DNA of 22,986 nucleotides, taken from the NCBI GenBank assembly GCA_017405115.1, contig JAFRBA010000031.1, positions 1-22,986 of the forward strand, given 5' to 3'. The notes below the pieces were generated by a model. It was not told where the DNA came from. It worked only from the letters and a program-made list of their open reading frames with translations, and did not search any database. The translations under genes were made by a program, and so were the position numbers. This stretch comes from Kiritimatiellia bacterium (GTDB taxonomy: Bacteria > Verrucomicrobiota > Kiritimatiellia > RFP12 > UBA1067). Of this stretch, positions 21,909-22,986 are shown one piece after another (the first letter of the stretch is position 1; each line of letters begins with the position of its first letter).

Positions 21909-22859
21909 ATGGGTACGAGATTCTTCTGCTTGTGCATGAGTCCGGCCCTCGACGCGACGGTCAGGCTGCCGTCTGCGCCTAGGGGCAACGGCGAGATATT
22001 CAAGGACGTCTCCGAGGAGGAGAACGTCGGCGGCAAGACCATCAACGTCGCGCGCTGGCTCGCGATACGGGGCGCGAAGGTCGCCTGCGGCGGGCTTCTC
22101 GGCGAGGACAACGACAGGCCGTTCGCGAAGGAGCTTGCGAAGTTCTCGATAGTCGACAGATTCGTGAGAGTGCCCGGTGCGACGCGGCGCAACGAGATGA
22201 TAACTTGGCCAGGCGGGTCGGTGAAGCTGAACAGGGCGGCGTTTCCGGGGCTGAGTCTGGAGAGCCTAGAAGCCCTAGACGTCCTAGGGAGTCTAGAAAA
22301 AACAGATGGTCTAGAAGGCGAATCGTCGGGAGTCGCTGTTCTGTCGGGTTCTTTGCCGCCTTGCTGCCCGAAATCGTTCTACGCCGATACGGTCACGCGT
22401 CTGAAGTCGCTGGGGTGGACGGTCGTCCTAGACGCGAGCGGAGAGGCAATGAGGCTCGCGCTTGACTCTAAGCCCGACTTGATAAAGCCGAACGCCGAAG
22501 AGTGCGAGCCGCTTGTCGGCTTCGTGCCTAAGACGGCGGACGAGTTTGCAAGAGCTACGGCGATTCTCCGCGAGAAGGCGGCCCACGTCGTCATCTCGGA
22601 CGGCGGCGCGGGCGCGTGGTTCGACGGGGAGTTCGTCGCCGCGCCCAAGGTCGAAGTCGTTGACACCACCGCCGCCGGCGACACGCTCCTCGCGGAGTAT
22701 TGCTGGCGGGTTTGGGAAATGGGGAACGGGGAATGGGGAACGGGGAATGGGGAACGGGGAGCGTGGGCGGTCGCGGCGGGATCGGCCGCATGCACGATGC
22801 CTGGCGGTGCCCCGCCGTCTGCGGATCTCGTTGCAATGATGAAAGACTTGATTGGATAA
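21909..22859 (+). CDS. PfkB-family sugar kinase (FruK/LacC-like hexose-phosphate kinase)
   Basis: 316 aa, cytoplasmic. PfkB motifs: CLCMSPALDATVRLP, NVGGKTINVARWLA, VVLDASGEAM, DLIKPNAEE, VISDGGAGA, and the ATP/anion-hole motif VVDTTAAGDTLLAEY with catalytic base Asp258. The N-terminus and GGKTINVA favour the 1-phosphofructokinase/tagatose-6-phosphate kinase branch, so it may phosphorylate a sugar phosphate released by this locus. Substrate assignment is inference. The ATG at 21909 is chosen over the GTG at 21903 because a G-rich run precedes it. Two in-frame repeat arrays interrupt it: a CTAG nonamer array (about residues 120-137) and a G-rich heptamer array (residues 271-284) in the loop after the ATP-binding motif. 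Neither hits a catalytic motif, so activity may survive. Confidence 0.87.
   Translation: MGTRFFCLCMSPALDATVRLPSAPRGNGEIFKDVSEEENVGGKTINVARWLAIRGAKVACGGLLGEDNDRPFAKELAKFSIVDRFVRVPGATRRNEMITWPGGSVKLNRAAFPGLSLESLEALDVLGSLEKTDGLEGESSGVAVLSGSLPPCCPKSFYADTVTRLKSLGWTVVLDASGEAMRLALDSKPDLIKPNAEECEPLVGFVPKTADEFARATAILREKAAHVVISDGGAGAWFDGEFVAAPKVEVVDTTAAGDTLLAEYCWRVWEMGNGEWGTGNGERGAWAVAAGSAACTMPGGAPPSADLVAMMKDLIG
22265..22318 (+). repeat. CTAG nonamer array inside the PfkB gene
   Basis: Six consecutive 9-mers of the form (C/T)CTAGANNN, one unit degenerate (AACAGATGG). CTAG begins at 22266, 22275, 22284, 22293 and 22311, always on the 9-bp register. It encodes a three-residue repeat reading LEALDVLGSLEKTDGLEG. 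CTAG is usually a rare tetranucleotide in bacteria, so five in 54 bp is striking. Confidence 0.85.
22719..22760 (+). repeat. Three perfect 14-bp G-rich tandem repeats inside the PfkB gene
   Basis: ATGGGGAACGGGGA occurs at 22719-22732, 22733-22746 and 22747-22760 without a mismatch. The unit is two heptads (ATGGGGA, ACGGGGA). The 14-bp unit is not a multiple of three, but three copies make 42 bp, so the frame is kept. It encodes MGNGEWGTGNGERG. Confidence 0.92.
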
Positions 22860-22986
22860 CAGCGATGAAACGACATGAGACACGAAATTAAGTTGATTGC
22901 AAGGGCGGCGACGGAGCTTTAGTCTGACAGCTCGCTGCAGCATAACGCGGCGGGGCGAACGGACTTGCTGCACCTTAGCCACGTCC
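22860..22986. other. Non-coding window end
   Basis: 127 bp after the PfkB stop. No convincing start, terminator with T-run, tRNA or repeat is seen. A 5-bp stem (GAGCT...AGCTC, about 22915-22934) is too weak to call. The open minus-strand frame here is a shadow of the PfkB gene. Confidence 0.4.

Noticed and set aside
22719..22760. G-rich tandem repeats as a CRISPR or origin iteron array
   Set aside because: Units are 14 bp without spacers, and lie inside a protein-coding frame. No cas or replication genes are nearby.

Overview
The window is GC-rich, gene-dense bacterial chromosome. It suggests a member of the PVC superphylum, most likely a Kiritimatiellota/Lentisphaerota/Verrucomicrobiota-type anaerobe. 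This rests on gene content, not on any marker gene: many Tat-exported lipoproteins, FAD-dependent oxidoreductases of the PF12831 type, a LamG-repeat surface protein, a XylR/AraC sugar regulator and scattered toxin-antitoxin genes. No rRNA, tRNA or CRISPR array was seen.

Layout. At 1-784 there is a RAYT-like (REP-associated transposase) gene behind a palindrome and a short direct repeat. At 843-1709 lies folD, with an extended -10 promoter and almost no leader. A XylR/AraC-type regulator (2871-1717, minus) ends 7 bp from folD. It is divergent from a co-directional cluster at 3024-12899: an exported TIM-barrel glycosidase-like protein, a metallophosphoesterase, a SorE-like zinc dehydrogenase, a triple LamG protein, a HAD phosphatase fused to a beta-propeller, and a GH20 hexosaminidase lipoprotein. 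The divergent intergenic region holds two 9-bp direct repeats 21 bp apart, abutting the -35 box of the cluster promoter.

From 12895 to 19880 functional genes alternate with remnants and selfish modules: the 3' stub of a second copy of the 3024 gene, a VapBC-like pair, a second metallophosphoesterase, an internally deleted FAD oxidoreductase, an AAA-ATPase/PD-(D/E)XK gene broken by one in-frame stop, an intact FAD oxidoreductase lipoprotein, a GDPD-like lipoprotein and a second VapBC pair. The window closes with a large FAD oxidoreductase and a PfkB sugar kinase.

How the genes may work together (inference). A sensed sugar would switch on export of enzymes that trim N-acetylhexosamine-containing, possibly phosphorylated, glycoconjugates (GH20, glycosidase-like protein, phosphoesterases, HAD, GDPD) and oxidise them (FAD enzymes). 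The released sugar would be handled by the cytoplasmic dehydrogenase and PfkB kinase. Seven proteins or remnants carry twin-arginine leaders, so most of the chemistry is extracytoplasmic.

The most unusual feature is a set of short-period repeat arrays of period 7, 8 and 9 bp. Several sit in frame inside unrelated genes, including two 42-bp G-rich arrays that encode nearly the same 14-residue peptide in a GDPD lipoprotein and a sugar kinase.
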